Source of the DNA: Tetranychus cinnabarinus
Taxonomy: Eukaryota; Arthropoda; Arachnida; Trombidiformes; Tetranychidae
Direction of reading: 5' to 3'
Assembly (NCBI GenBank): GCA_022266195.1
Contig: WHVY01000001.1
Span: forward strand, 21,142,001 to 21,206,000
DNA length: 64,000 nucleotides
Both the position numbers and the translations under genes were made by a program. The notes beneath the pieces are model-generated. The model ran no database searches. It worked only from the letters and a program-made list of their open reading frames with translations, and had not been told where the DNA came from. This document shows positions 12,901-25,605 of this stretch, piece after piece; position 1 is the first letter of the stretch, and every line of letters begins with the position of its first letter.

Positions 12901-15900
12901 TCATGTTTTTATGATATTGCATGATATAAGACGACAATTGATATTTGCCATTTGAATCATTAATCTTTATTTACAACAGAAACTAACAATAAAAGTGAAT
13001 TTCAATGAAAATGTGGAAAATAATTTTGCATAAAAATCGAAAGCAAAAGACTAAACTTTCATATTTAAACGATTTGAAGTTATCTGTTCAATTGGATTGT
13101 TCAATCAGATTGAATTGGATTTTTGTAGTCATGAGCTATTCCCGTTAATCTGTGCATTTTCAGCGAAACTCAAGATATTTTTTTGTAAACTTTTCTTTTC
13201 CTTTTCAGGAACAAAAGTTGATTTTAAATTTGATGGGATTAAAGGTGCAAAAATGTGATCAAGAAACGATTTTCTGCAGAATTATTCAATCTGTTGAAAT
13301 TTTGTTCAGCTTAAGTTGAGGTAAGCCTGATGGTGTTTCATGTTCACCTTTCAATGTTGATTGTCAAGAATTGAAGTCAACTGTAACACAGAGTACAAGT
13401 GAACCAATCTGGAATAATAGGTTTAACAGGGAAAAACAGTGTAACAAGATTCATTCAACTCTTGATCCAATGAGACATGAAATAACCCACTAAATATGGG
13501 ATTAGGGATACGATTAGGCAACTTGCAGTTTCAGGAAAACTTTTCTTCTTTTCGTCCATCCATTACACTTTTAATGGTAACATTTTGTGTCTACATCGGC
13601 CAACAATTACCAATGAAACATTTATCACTTTAAGGAGTTTGCTGAATCATTGAAATTCGATGGTCACCATGATTTCAAGGGATTCATTTAATCTTTCAGG
13701 GAATCAATGACTTGCAATAACCTTGAAAATTTTGCATTCTCCCATTGGAAACGTGACTTGCAAGGAAAGCATCAACTTTTATCAGATAATCGAACCAGGT
13801 TCATCGAAAATTTTCACCCAAATAGATTTTTCTTTTTACGAATTTCGGTGTCAACTTAGATAATTTCACTTCATTCAAGTTCTGTTATTTTGTGATTCAA
13901 AGTTTCATAAACTCTTTGGAAAATGAGTCAATTATGAAGTAATGATCAATACAATGAACAAGCAACTGAAATTTGAGATTCGAAAAAAACGAAAAAGAAG
14001 AAAAATGAAATTCGACATTTTTCAGAAGCTCATAGACATGACATTGAGTTGTGTGTTTTGCTGTTTTATAGCTTTGAAGCGATTTCAAGTTGAAAGGTTC
14101 ATTGGAATGAATAAGCGATTGAAAAGATTTTGTTTTTGCATAAATCTTAATATTGAATGAAACAAAGCGATAATAGATCAAAGGAAAGTTCAAATGTCAA
14201 TTTGTTCAGCCATGAATAAATCTGGCCAATGAATAAAATTAAAGAAGCAATTGTTTCAGTTTGGATGAAAATTTTATCTGAAAAAAAGAGGAAAGTAATT
14301 TATCGATTTTGTCCAGTAGCTAAAGCAAACAAACTGCAAGTGTGCTTGAACCTGTTGAGGTTTCAATTGAAATAATTATCTTTCAATTGATGAAGTAAAA
14401 TGATTGAAATACTCATGAAATCATTGGGAATGCAAGTGATAATGATGCCGAGAGAATGGAGCAAAAAAGCAGACAAAGTTTTGATTAAAGCACAAGCAAT
14501 TATGTTTGCGAGTGAAAATGCAACTTGAAATAACAACTTTTAATGAACCAGAATAACATTTCTAATGGAAACACATGAGAAGAGCAAAAAAGGCTTAAAG
14601 CTTGTTATAACATATAATATTAGCATCAAGTTTCAGTGATAAATATGGAAATGCTGAAGAAAAAAATGTTTCATTCTGAAGAATGAAATGATGATTTATT
14701 CAATAAGCAAAAGCAGAGGAACAAAAAGTGTCACAAAATGTTAAGAAAACTGTTCAAAGATTATAATTGCTTTCAATGTTTTCCTTCGTTTCATTTACTG
14801 AAACAACATTTGAGATAACATTTAATTTGAAAAGGCATTGTTTCCATGAACAGAGTAAATCAGATGAACTACGAAATCGTCCGAACGAATGATCGAATAT
14901 TGATAAATGGAAAGAGAATTTCACAATTTTTCTATTCTTATTGATGAGTTACCAGGAAAGAAAAGAAGCTTGAAAAATAATGAAAGAATCTTCATGGAAA
15001 AATGAAATCCAAGATGAACAGGGAAAAATGGATCAACGTAATGAACGGAGGAAGGTTAAGAAAATGATGAAAGAAGGAAAATTTTCGTTGCCAAGTTTTT
15101 CTTCTTTTGTTGTCAAGGTAGCCCATGAGAATTGGATAAACATATGTGTGCTCAAGAGGGATTGATAGGAATGATTAAACATCTAGAGATAAATGAAAGA
15201 ATTCAATTTTTCGTTATTCCACCACTTTTCCACTGACTTTTCCTTTCGCTCAATCATTTCACTCCCTGTTATCAGAATGATAATTTAAATTCCCATTTAT
15301 TCTTATTATTCAATCAATTCATATTGAGCAAGATTCAAGAAAAAAGAAGTTGGTGAAACCAGGGCGACACTTCTAATTGTGATTACATTTTTACCTTCAC
15401 TTGGAGTTGCCATTATTTGGAAATTTGAAATTTCTTTGTTATTCTTTTACTTTCTTATTTACAGATTTGAAAAGTTTATTTTTACAACTGAAATCCCTTT
15501 CAACCTTTCACTGGCTTTTAAACACTTTTCCTGAATACCTTTTATAATAGGAAATCTGATCAACTCAATCAAAGCTACAATTGAAATTGAATGCTTTCTC
15601 CTTCCCTTTGTTTACTCAAATATTTTTACCTTTTATATCACTTCATCATATCGCATTGTATAAACCTTTATAAACTAACTTTTCATTCCCTTGATGGAAA
15701 TATTTATTTTTATTATTTATCTATTTACAATCAAGGTTATAAAGGCTATAAAGGCAAAGTTGAACTCGCACTTTTGTCTGATTATGGAATGGTGATAAAG
15801 ATAAATTATTGTAATGAGCAATTTGATTTTCCAGTGATTAGAACTTTTGTTTTTTCGATCAAACGTGACCCGTAATCGCGAATGGAATCAACTTTTCTGT

Positions 15901-17032
15901 TTTTTATTGCCTTTTAATCTCTCAATTGACAGGGAGTGAAAGTTAATCAAAGGAGTTGAAGAAATATCTAAAGATGGTGAAGGTAAAGTGGACAGAACTT
16001 GAAGATTGATGCATGATTATCTGTTGAACAACATGATGCATTAGACTCTTTTTGTTGGAATTATCATCTTTTGCATCAAATGACCATAAATATCAGCATT
16101 TGAATTGACTGTTGATAGCAAAAGCGAAAAGTTGAAAATGGAATTTTATTTAAAGCTTTTTTTCCTTTTCAACATTATTCATGTTCCAATTGCAACAATT
16201 TTCATGTTAAATTGATTCCATTGACAGCTTGGAGAAACATTTTTCACTCTTTATTCAGTTACCAGGATTGAGAGGATAATGTTGCTGATTAAATGATGAA
16301 CTTGATATTATCCATTGAAACAAATTCGGAATATTGTTGCATTAAATTTGGTTATTTTTTCTTTCTTTTTTTTTCTTTGCTTCTTTTATCATCAATCCAA
16401 TGACAATGGCATTGCTGTGACCAAGAATAGCAAGTAATTGGGTTATCTTTATCACTGAGTAAATGACAAAAAACTGGGAATAAAAGTGAATATGGAAGCT
16501 GATCAGGAAAAGTAAAGTGATGATGATGATGGAAAGTATTTAACGAATAGAAAAGAAAATTTTGGGTTAACAGGGAAACGGTTTAATGTAATTTTCAGGG
16601 TTAGATGACATGAATGGTATTCATGATGAAACTGATGAAACTGTCTCTGTTGATCCAAGTTAACCAAGTTAGCCTTTTGTTTCCGCATCTTGTTTTTGCG
16701 GTTTCACTCTGTTTTGATTGAATTTTATCAGCAGAAAGAAGACGAAAAAAAGAGAAGAAGAAGGAGAAAAGATGAAATTCGAGTTATCATGCAATTTACT
16801 GATGAACTGGAAACTTACGAAATTAAGTTTTTCTTCTTCAGTTGATCTCTTCCCTAAACCAAGTCACTTAAGTATTTAAAAATACATTTTTAGTTATCAA
16901 TCTTGATTTAAAAAGTTGATTTCAACCAAATTGGATGAAAATGAGGAATCCAAAGATTGTCACATTAGACTTGTGGCTTAACTGGGAAAATTGGGTTTTC
17001 ACCAAACTTTTCCTTCTTTTCATTCAATGTTT

Positions 17033-17083
17033 CGATTGACTTTTTTTCGACTTTTTTTTGACTTTTTTTTCTACTTTTTTTGG
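17033..17083 (+). repeat. T-rich short tandem repeat
   Basis: About four imperfect 11-13 bp units of the form GAC or TAC followed by a run of seven to nine T. Simple-sequence DNA in the spacer before the receptor gene. Confidence 0.6.
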
Positions 17084-18535
17084 AAAAAAGTTGTTCTTCA
17101 AACATTGAAAGTCGACTTCATCAGTTGAGATTAAATTAAATTTGGTTCGTAAAAAAAGTTATTGCTGGAACTTTGAGAATCGAGATTAAAGATTTTCGTT
17201 GTTCATTCCCTTGATCAAACTCTCAACAAGCAAATTGTAAAAGGATTAAATTTAGTTATTTTACCATTTAATTTAATTGATTTCACTTAGTTCATCATCA
17301 ACATCATCAACTCTTTACCCTTGCGATTGATTAAATAAAAGATTAGCGTTTAATGATTGAAAATTAGTTTTTAAAAAGCAATTAATTTAAGTGTAACTCC
17401 AAATGATTGCAGTTAACAGTCAACTTGATTTGCAATGAATTTTGTTTTTTCACTCAAAAATTGATTCGATTTTTTGCTCCTTTCAATGATTGATTGAACA
17501 TTTTTTGGTCACCAAATTTCTCTGATAAAAATGAATAATTGATGGGGAAAAACATGAAAATTGTTTTCTTTTCAAAGAAATACTAAATTAATGTAATTAG
17601 AGTGAAAAGAGTTGAGAAAAGGTTGAGGAAACACAAATTGCGATGATGAGGGTAAATGCAAGTTAATGGATTCACAAACTAACTTCTCATTAAAAGATAA
17701 TTGTTTTTTATTCAAGTGAACAGAATTAAACTGATGAGATAAAGATATTGACTTGTTGATACTTTGTATTCAACCTGACATGCTCATGGTTATTTACTTT
17801 TCCATCTTTCTATTCAGTTTCCCAATCCCAGTCAGAATATCATGTCAGATGAAATCGCTGCCTTCCTTTGACTTCTTTTCTTCTTCAAAGTGAAATCCAT
17901 TGAGGAAAAAATCAGTTTCACTTTTTTTTCCTTCCTCACATTGTTTGTGTCTTTCCTGTTTTCCCTTTTCAAGTTCACTCCAATTTCAATTGAACAATTC
18001 AATATCGAAAAGGATTATTACCATGAAAAAGTAAATCAGAGATGAACAGAAAACCATATTTTCTCTTGGAAACCAAACTTAGAAAATCATTCTTTTATTG
18101 AAATCATATCGGTAACTTGCCTGGAAGCGAAAGCTGGATCCAAGTTTAATATCAATTGAAAGTCAATTTCATCGGGACATTTGTTTTCCTCTCAACCCTT
18201 TCAGTGTCGTTAAAGTGTCAAGTGATTAAATTAACTGTTGTTTGCTTCATTGTTTACTCATTTGAATGTTAAGAAGCAAAGGAAGCCAAAATTTTCATTC
18301 TTTGGTTCATTTGGTGGAAAAAGTTTGTTCAAGTTTAACTGATTTAAACTTTGATTTTAATCAAGATTGATCTTTGGCGACGAACCTGTAAAGACAAAAG
18401 GAAAAGATAATGAAGAGTTAATTGAATGTGAAACTTGATTATCATGTTAATGAAAGAAATGAAGTTTCATTGAGAATGCGTTTATTTTGTCTAATGAGAT
18501 GTTCTCGTTAAAAGTGTCCATTTCGATAAATTTTT

Positions 18536-20520
18536 ATGCTTCCAATGTTTAATTCAATGTCGATAGAAAGTGATTTTCACTCTTTACCCAATTCATCATT
18601 CCTGGCCTCTTCAGCCGTTTCACTAGCAACCAATGAAACCATCCTCAAGTATCTGATCAACCTTTCCAATCAACAATATTATCCTGCTTCCAATGAGGAA
18701 ACCAACAATTCAGAGGAAGACGAGTTCGACACTCGAATCTACTATCAACGGCCAGAAGAAGTTTTGCTTCCCTGGTTCCATAATGCATACTTTTTCCCGA
18801 CCGTCATCACCAACATATTAACCTTTATTTTTGGAGTTTCGGGAAACAGTGTGGTTATCTGGTTCATGTTTGGTGATAAAGCCAATCACAGGTGAGTGGA
18901 ATAAGGTTCAAATATTTTTGCATGTTTTCATGGTTTAACTATTTTCGTCTTTTCTTTTCAAGAGTAATCATATTTTTAATGATTCACTTCACATTTAATT
19001 TACTTGTTTACCTTTCATCTATTGACATTAACCAAGCACGCATCACCCTTATCCAACCAATTATCATGATAATTGTGTTTCCAGTGAAATCAACTTGAAC
19101 AGACGAATGAAAAGAAGAGCAAAAGGTTCAATTTTCTTCTTTGCTCTTGAACTTGATTTGATTTGATTGAGTAATACTGTTTGAATGTTTCCCAGCAATC
19201 TTTTTTTACTTTACCTTTTCCACTTTTCCTTTCAGTGCTACAAGCATTTTCTTGGTGAGTTTGGCCATTTCCGATCTACTTTTACTTACCATTGTGGGTC
19301 CACTTGAGATTGCCCACTATTTTGTGGTTCAATGGGACAGCGATGGAACCGTCTGTAAACTATCGTCTTATGTTGAATCAGTTTCGGCATTTGCTTCTGT
19401 CCTCAACTTGGTTGCTGTTACATTTGAAAGGTTGGTTTTGCATGAAAATTAATTTTCCCCTTAACTCAATTGTTTCTCTTCAGATTTGTAGTTATAGTTT
19501 TTCCAATTCGTTCCCGATCAATCTGTACCATGGAAAATTGTAAACAATTTGTAATAACAGTCTGGATATTAGCACTTCTCCTAGCAACACCTACGATATA
19601 CTTGAAGGTAAATTTAATTTTATTCATAACTTCCTTTCTAATGAAACCTTTTCTGCCATTTTCTCGTTCGTTTCTCAAGGAAGTTGAAAAGTCCACCTTT
19701 ACCAATCATAACGTAACAATCAGCCTTTATCGGTGTAAAGGTGCAAGTGATCAAACTGGTCTTAACCTAAACATTTACAGATTTATATTTCTCTTTGCTC
19801 TTCCATCTGTATTCATGATTGCCTCGTATGTTTGGGTTATTATTGAACTTTGGATATCGACTAAAACCATGGACGATCTAACTAATCACATGTAAAGAAA
19901 TTTTTGCTATTCGATTGGAACTGTTTGTCAATTTTCTTTTCTTCTTTTTCTCTCAGGCGAACTTCACACCGAACCGAGTCTCGAGCGAGCATCAGTAGAG
20001 ATGCCTGTTCATCGCCCAATAATCATGCGGTAATGTTGAGGAGTCATCATGCTGCTCAAGAGACTAGAGATGTTAAGTCGGCTAGGAAACAGGTGAGTAG
20101 ATTAGTTAGGAATCTAAAAATTAAAAGTTTATTAAATTGTTTTTGTTAAATTTTCTTGTTGCACAGGTCATAAAAATGTTGATATTGGTGGTTATTTTGT
20201 TTCTCATTTGCTGGGGACCGCGACTTGTGATTGAAATTATCATAAATTGCTGCTTAACCTCATTCACTCAACCTGTTTACATATTTAGAATTGTATTCTT
20301 TCTGTTGCCCTTTATTCATAGTTGTCTCAATCCTATTGTTTACTGCCTCATGTCATCCAAGTTCAGAAAGAAACTGTTTACTTCGTTGAGACGATGTTTG
20401 ACCAGACGAGGTGATAGAGTTGCCAACATTGATTCATCCATGAGAACTGAAACCTCAGGAAATGGCCATTTAACTTCAATTTATACGGTGCACACATCAT
20501 TTGATTACATTACTCGGTGA
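18536..20520 (+). CDS. Class A (rhodopsin-family) peptide-type GPCR, six exons
   Basis: Exons 18536-18891, 19236-19430, 19484-19607, 19680-19891, 19957-20092 and 20167-20520 give 1,377 nt and 458 residues with matching phases (2, 2, 0, 2, 0). The introns are 344, 53, 72, 65 and 74 bp. The N-terminus has NSS, NET, NLS and NNS glycosylation sites. TM1 (about 85-112) has GN (103-104). TM2 has LAISD (128-132). C159 before TM3 and C244 in the second extracellular loop form the usual disulfide pair. The end of TM3 reads ERF (183-185) instead of DRY. TM6 has CWGP (356-359) and TM7 has NPIVY (396-400). The tail has a Cys that may be palmitoylated. The basic RKQVIKML entry to TM6 is typical of neuropeptide receptors (TRH, CNMamide, ETH or galanin-like groups). 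I cannot name the subfamily or ligand. Start choice: the first in-frame ATG; a second ATG nine bases on is possible. Upstream non-coding exons may exist. Confidence 0.9.
19608..19679 (+). other. 72-nt stop-free intron 3 of the receptor gene
   Basis: GTAAAT donor after AAG and a TTTCTCAAG acceptor bound a segment of exactly 24 codons without a stop. It falls in the second extracellular loop. Removing it leaves the loop Cys and an NVT glycosylation site at ordinary distance from TM4. I treat it as an intron, but a retained-intron isoform would stay in frame. Confidence 0.65.
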
Positions 20521-20581
20521 CTTTCAAATTAATACTGTATTTCAATGCGTTTTATCACAAAGTATTTAACATCGCAAAAAC

Positions 20582-20587
20582 AATAAA
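20582..20587 (+). terminator. Polyadenylation signal AATAAA of the receptor gene
   Basis: AATAAA 61 bases after the TGA at 20518-20520, implying a very short 3' UTR. Confidence 0.55.
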
Positions 20588-23500
20588 TTCCTAAATCTTT
20601 GTACGATTTTGGCAGCTTGCTTCAAATTTAATCGAGAGTAACTATTAACATTTAATTAACATCTAAAATTAACAACTAAAAACATTTTGAATCTTTAGTA
20701 AATTATTATTGTCTTCAGGTGAGTAAACTTGATGTCAGTCCATCAACAGTAAAAAATTGTTGGACTCATCGCCATTTTATTAGAGGCTTGATGAAGTATT
20801 AGCAGAGAAAGTTGAATAAGATGTTACGATGATTGAAATGAATCAGTTCTAGTTGAGTATTTCTGAAACAGAAACTGAATGAAATATTGAATCAATTAAC
20901 AATAACATCTAAAACTTGGTTCATTATAAGCAAGTATGTTTAAATAATCATGTTTCTGTCTTTTAGGTTCTGTAAAATCAATAGGCATTTAAGTCACTTT
21001 GTAATGTGTCCAACATATTGAATTAACACAATATTGAAACTGATTATTCAATACTAACTGTAAGCTTGCTTTCAAAGCAGAGATGTAAATAACCAGAAAA
21101 GTAAATGTAGGAAGTCTTAACGTCTAAAACATGCTTACATTTTATTGAAACTATAAGGTTAATTAAAAAGGTTCATTAATAGATCTCAATCATCTACATG
21201 TAGACTAATCTAGAGTAAAAATAGACTGAGCACTGGTTACTTGCTCTGATTGGAATTGCATTGAAAGATAGAAACCTTATGACGATTGTGATTATAGATG
21301 ATTTATCCACTGTTGGTGTTAATTATTTCCATGGAATTAATGTGATTAAACTAGAAATAAACACATTACTAAACAGTTCAATTTGAACATTAACATGTTC
21401 GTTTGGAATGAACATACAAAATTAACTGAAAATCAAAAATAAACTGTTAAAACTGGTTTCGTGAGTTTCAGTAAAGGAGTGGTGGTAAAAAATCTGACTT
21501 TCGAGTTAAGAGTTAGGACTTTGTAGGTTTGTAGGCCCATGAAAACTGAGTCCATTAGTGGTATTGAAAAATTTCTCAGATCGACAGTTTTCGAGAAAAT
21601 CGAGGTCAAAGTGAAAACTTCGATCGCCTTCTGTTCAATTATGGAATAAGATTTTTTCATCAAACTTATTTTTCTGGTATAACTTTTGATAGCCAATCAG
21701 AAAATGCACTTATTTCGGGAAATAAAATTCTCTGTTTCTGTGCAACAGATCACTTCGATTTTCCGTTGCACCTCCACCACTCCTTTTTCATTTATCCTTT
21801 GAAAATGTTGAAAAAAGGAGTTTAATTGATAATTTTAATGATTATTACAACTTTTATGCATTTTACTGTTGATTAAACTTGAAAAATACAATTCAATGTG
21901 AATTGATTACTGCCAATACGATGTGGTATTTGGCTTCGCAACAAATTGATCAACAATTAAAGCCGAGAGCTTAACATATTTAAAGTCAACTTTTCCCATT
22001 CAATTCTGGGCAAGATTTGCGTGAACTAAACTAGTGTGATTCAAACTCACTAGATGTCACTAGAGAAAAATTTGATGTCTCTTAGAACGAACATTAGATG
22101 GCGTTAGCTGCCTCATCTTGCAGATTTTCAAAGCTATAATAAAATAATGAAACTTGAAATTTATCATGCAAATGATGGATTCAAATGAATTTTTCAGTTT
22201 TGCGACTCAAATTAGCTCTCGATAATTATTTCAAATGTAGAAACTTTCTAAATCAAATTTGAATTTTCCATAAATTCTGATTTATTGATCTTGATGATTT
22301 AACAATGAATGTTATTTTGATTACATTTGCACATCAGCTAAACCAGAACGATCTATTGAAATCATCCATAAAATGTTGAAATAATTTTCACCTTGAATTA
22401 AATTGTCTAGTTTTCACGAGTAGTTCATTGATAACATTTCTGTCTCTGTCTCTCTTTCTCTCTACATGATGAACATACAAGAAATGTGATTCCAACAGAT
22501 GAACATCTCAATTTTGTTTCTCCAACTCTGTCTATCACCATTGGAATAATTATCATAATTGAGATTCTTTTTTGCAGCTTTACTTTTGTCAATATATTAC
22601 ATTGTCCAAGGACAAATGGTGAATGCTTTTCTGTAAAAGCAACAACAGTTGATGACGAAGATGAAAGCGAATAACAAAAGATTAAATGGTTGATGCAAAA
22701 ATGAAGCCAAAAGCTGATAGAATGCGAATAGATTCAATCAATCATCCCTTAAACTGTTATATTACAGGAGCGAATCGTCACTCAAAATACTTGTTCAACT
22801 CTTCATCTTATTATGATTACCATTATTAGCCTATTTTAACAGAGTTATTCAGCTCATTAACTGTTAACGATAAGGATAATAGCAAGATGAATTGTTAAGG
22901 TTACCAAGAAAGAGATGAAAAGTCAGCATTATTCAACATTTCCAGGCAAAACATGTTAAGATGATAAAGATGAATATGATGGAAATTTTGCTGCTACTTT
23001 CGCCTGATTTGAAATGGCAAAGGATTGTTAACTCATTAGATTGGGTTAACTTGGCCAACAATTTAAATTTTCAACTGTGAATGATTGATAATGTCAGCTG
23101 GTAACCATTTCAATGATTACTCTATTTGTTACCGATTTGACAATTGCATTTGATAATCAACCTTAAAATGGTTAATCTCAAGTAAAAGTGCAAAATTGGT
23201 CCATAATTTCAATTGACTTTTACTAGTTGATTACCACTAATTGTTACAATTGTTAGTTTTTTGTTGTCTGTCTTTACAAGAGTGCTTTTCACTGATTAAA
23301 CGGATCAAATGTTGGTCCATTGAATCAACATGAAATTGAAAGATTTACACTTTGCTTTTGATATTTGTATTCATTGAAAAAAAATGGTCGCTTCTGATTG
23401 ACCTGATTTGCTGATATTTCATCGTCAACAATCAACTGCAATTTAGTTGGCCAATTTTCACTGTTTATACACTTGTAATACAACTGATCCGGAACAATTT

Positions 23501-24889
23501 ATTACCATTTACTTTTGCCTTTTTTTGATTTACTTTCACTCTTGACTCGTGCAATTATCATAACTGTATTAGTTATTATTGTTAATTGTAGAGTAGCTAT
23601 TTAACTTGTAATGTGTTGTAAAAGTGATTGTAATAATTAATTGACCAAATGTGTTTTAACTTTCTCCAAAATGTACTTCTTCACTGTACTTTTCAATGGG
23701 AAAAATGGTGTTGAAAAATGTTAATTAACTCAATGAAAATGATTTACTGTGAACATAAAAATGTCAAGTATTGCACATAAAAAATATCACAACATACACA
23801 TTGAGATTATTAAAGTGAACACGAAACAAGAAGCAAAAAAAGATGGAAATAGATGGAAGCCAATATTAACACAGTTTATTTTAGCTAATAACACAGTACA
23901 TGATAATTTGTCAACCCTAAAGGAAAGAAGAGAAGAGGGAAGAAGAAGAAATGATAGTATAAATTATATCCTAAATTATATAACATATTATAATCGTGAA
24001 GAGAAACAAATATAGCGGAATAGTTGAAGATGATGTGAAACAGGTAAGATAAGGTGTGTTTGACATTTCCAATTGAGTCGGTCTTTTGCTTTTGTCTGTT
24101 TCTTGGGAAAGGTGATGATGATGAACATGATGACGAGCAATAGACAAAAATGATGGAAACAACGTAAAATGGTTCATTTTTTGTTTTCCTTTGTTTTAAT
24201 ATATTTCAACTGGTGAGATTAGAGTTGAATCAAGTTTGGTAAAGATGAGCAGAAGATGATCAAGTAAGAAGAAGAGGCTATAAATGATGAGAATGATGAA
24301 GATGATGGTGATGAATGGATAATCATCAGCAGTTTATGTTCCGTTTGATTTTGTTGTCCTTTGAATTTGTTAGGTTTTTCTAATGGTAGGATTTAAAGAT
24401 GAGCTTTCAAGTTGAATTGGTTGATGAGAATAGAGATTGAGGTTAAAATTGATGATTGATGAGTTCCAATAGAGTTAAAATTAAATGTGATTGATGATCA
24501 ATTTTTGTTTCACTTGCTGTTATTATACCAATGATAATAATAATAATGTTAATTAGAATAAGCTTGGTTGCTTGATTTGTTTGTTTGTTTGTCCATGTTT
24601 TGTATAGTTTTTCATCATTTCTCTCCTCTTATTGATATCATTTTTGTTTGTCTAAACATCTTTTGCTTTCAATTACAAATCAAAAATCATAATTTTGCTC
24701 CATTTTTACCCTTTGAATCCTTGAAATTGCCTAATTCCACTAAAAATGATTTACACGTTTTCTCGTAATTTCTTGTTTTCCGTTTTTGGAAGCTTGAATT
24801 TAAATTTCAATGTTTTGTCCAATGTTTTTTCTTTGCGCCTCGTCTTCTTTTGATTAATTTTCAATTTAAATTAGTCTTTTGTTTGTCTT
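20588..24889. other. Spacer between the convergent receptor and spalt genes
   Basis: Holds the ends of both 3' UTRs. It contains a segment bounded by a 13-bp inverted repeat (21473-21786) and two CTAGATG/TTAGATGG motifs at 22048-22056 and 22092-22103. I could not fix the spalt polyadenylation site; a minus-strand AATAAA is present at 23875-23880, about 1 kb past the stop. The frame at 22486-22674 encodes one hydrophobic segment and an acidic tail but lacks an ATG and any family match. Confidence 0.5.
21473..21786. repeat. Segment bounded by 13-bp inverted repeats
   Basis: AAAGGAGTGGTGG at 21473-21485 and its exact complement CCACCACTCCTTT at 21774-21786 bound 314 bp. Just inside the right end GTGCAAC and GTTGCAC form a small hairpin (about 21740-21770). 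No target-site duplication is visible, so a transposon origin is only a possibility. Confidence 0.35.
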
Positions 24890-25605
24890 TCATTGTGAGA
24901 TCAGGAATGGAAAATATGGTGTTGATGGGGGAACCGGTAAATTGGGTAAATCAATTGACATCCTTCGACCTCGACGTGATGAACCATTGTTCCAAACGTG
25001 AGTTCCCATGTGAACCTTAAGGTTACCCTTGGTGGTGAAAGGTCGTCCGCAAATTTGACATTTAAAGGGTTTATCACCGGTATGAGTTCTCATGTGAATT
25101 TGTAATGCACTGTGACTTGAGAAAGGTTTATTGCATTTCTCGCAAACGTGTTTGCAACTATTTGATGATCGAGATGAAGATGATGAAGATGAGGCTGGTG
25201 CTGTTCCAGGATAAGATGAGGATGATGAAGATGACGGAACTGGTCCAGGTGGAGCAGAAGAAGAGGTTCGTTGTGAGTGGTGATGAGGTAAAAGGGAACA
25301 AGATGAACCGATTGACGAGGTTGGGGATGAAGTTTGTGCATTTCCACCAGCCACTGAATTTAACAACCGATCATCGTGTCCACCATGATTTTTACTTTCA
25401 TCGATATCTTCCTCGCCAACTTCCTCACCATCGCCTTCTTCCTCACCTCCTTCTTCAAAGGTTGTCTCTCCATTGGATGAATTACACTTGGACATTTCTC
25501 CTCGTCCAGAATTTTCATTGTCACCAATGGAATGAACGGGTCCAGATTCAGTGGACATGTTTGAATTGCTTGCATTACTTTCATCTTTTATTTCTTTGCC
25601 GTTAA
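24890..25605 (-). CDS. sal: spalt terminal coding exon with fourth finger pair
   Basis: The acceptor TTTCACAG ends at 25606 and the stop is TGA at 24892-24890. The exon encodes an acidic Glu-rich stretch, a Ser-rich linker and the last C2H2 pair (24998-25144; CEKCNKPF to HMGTHVW). A basic RRGRR-MSIDLP tail follows. All zinc ligands of both fingers are present. Confidence 0.93.

Larger units (their letters stand above)
8012..18535. other. Non-coding spacer between the DM4/12-like and receptor genes
   Basis: About 10.5 kb without a recognisable gene. It begins with the 3' UTR of the upstream gene and ends with the unmapped 5' UTR and promoter of the receptor gene. Apart from the hairpin element at 9466-9937 and a T-rich tandem tract near 17033-17083, I see only AT-rich single-copy-looking sequence. 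Reading frames of 60 to 98 codons here (for example 10862-11158, 13897-14193, 15591-15875) have biased composition and no domain. Confidence 0.6.

Noticed and set aside
22486..22674. 62-codon frame with one hydrophobic segment and acidic tail
   Set aside because: It starts at GTG, no upstream ATG is in frame, no clear splice acceptor fixes it, and no family is recognised.
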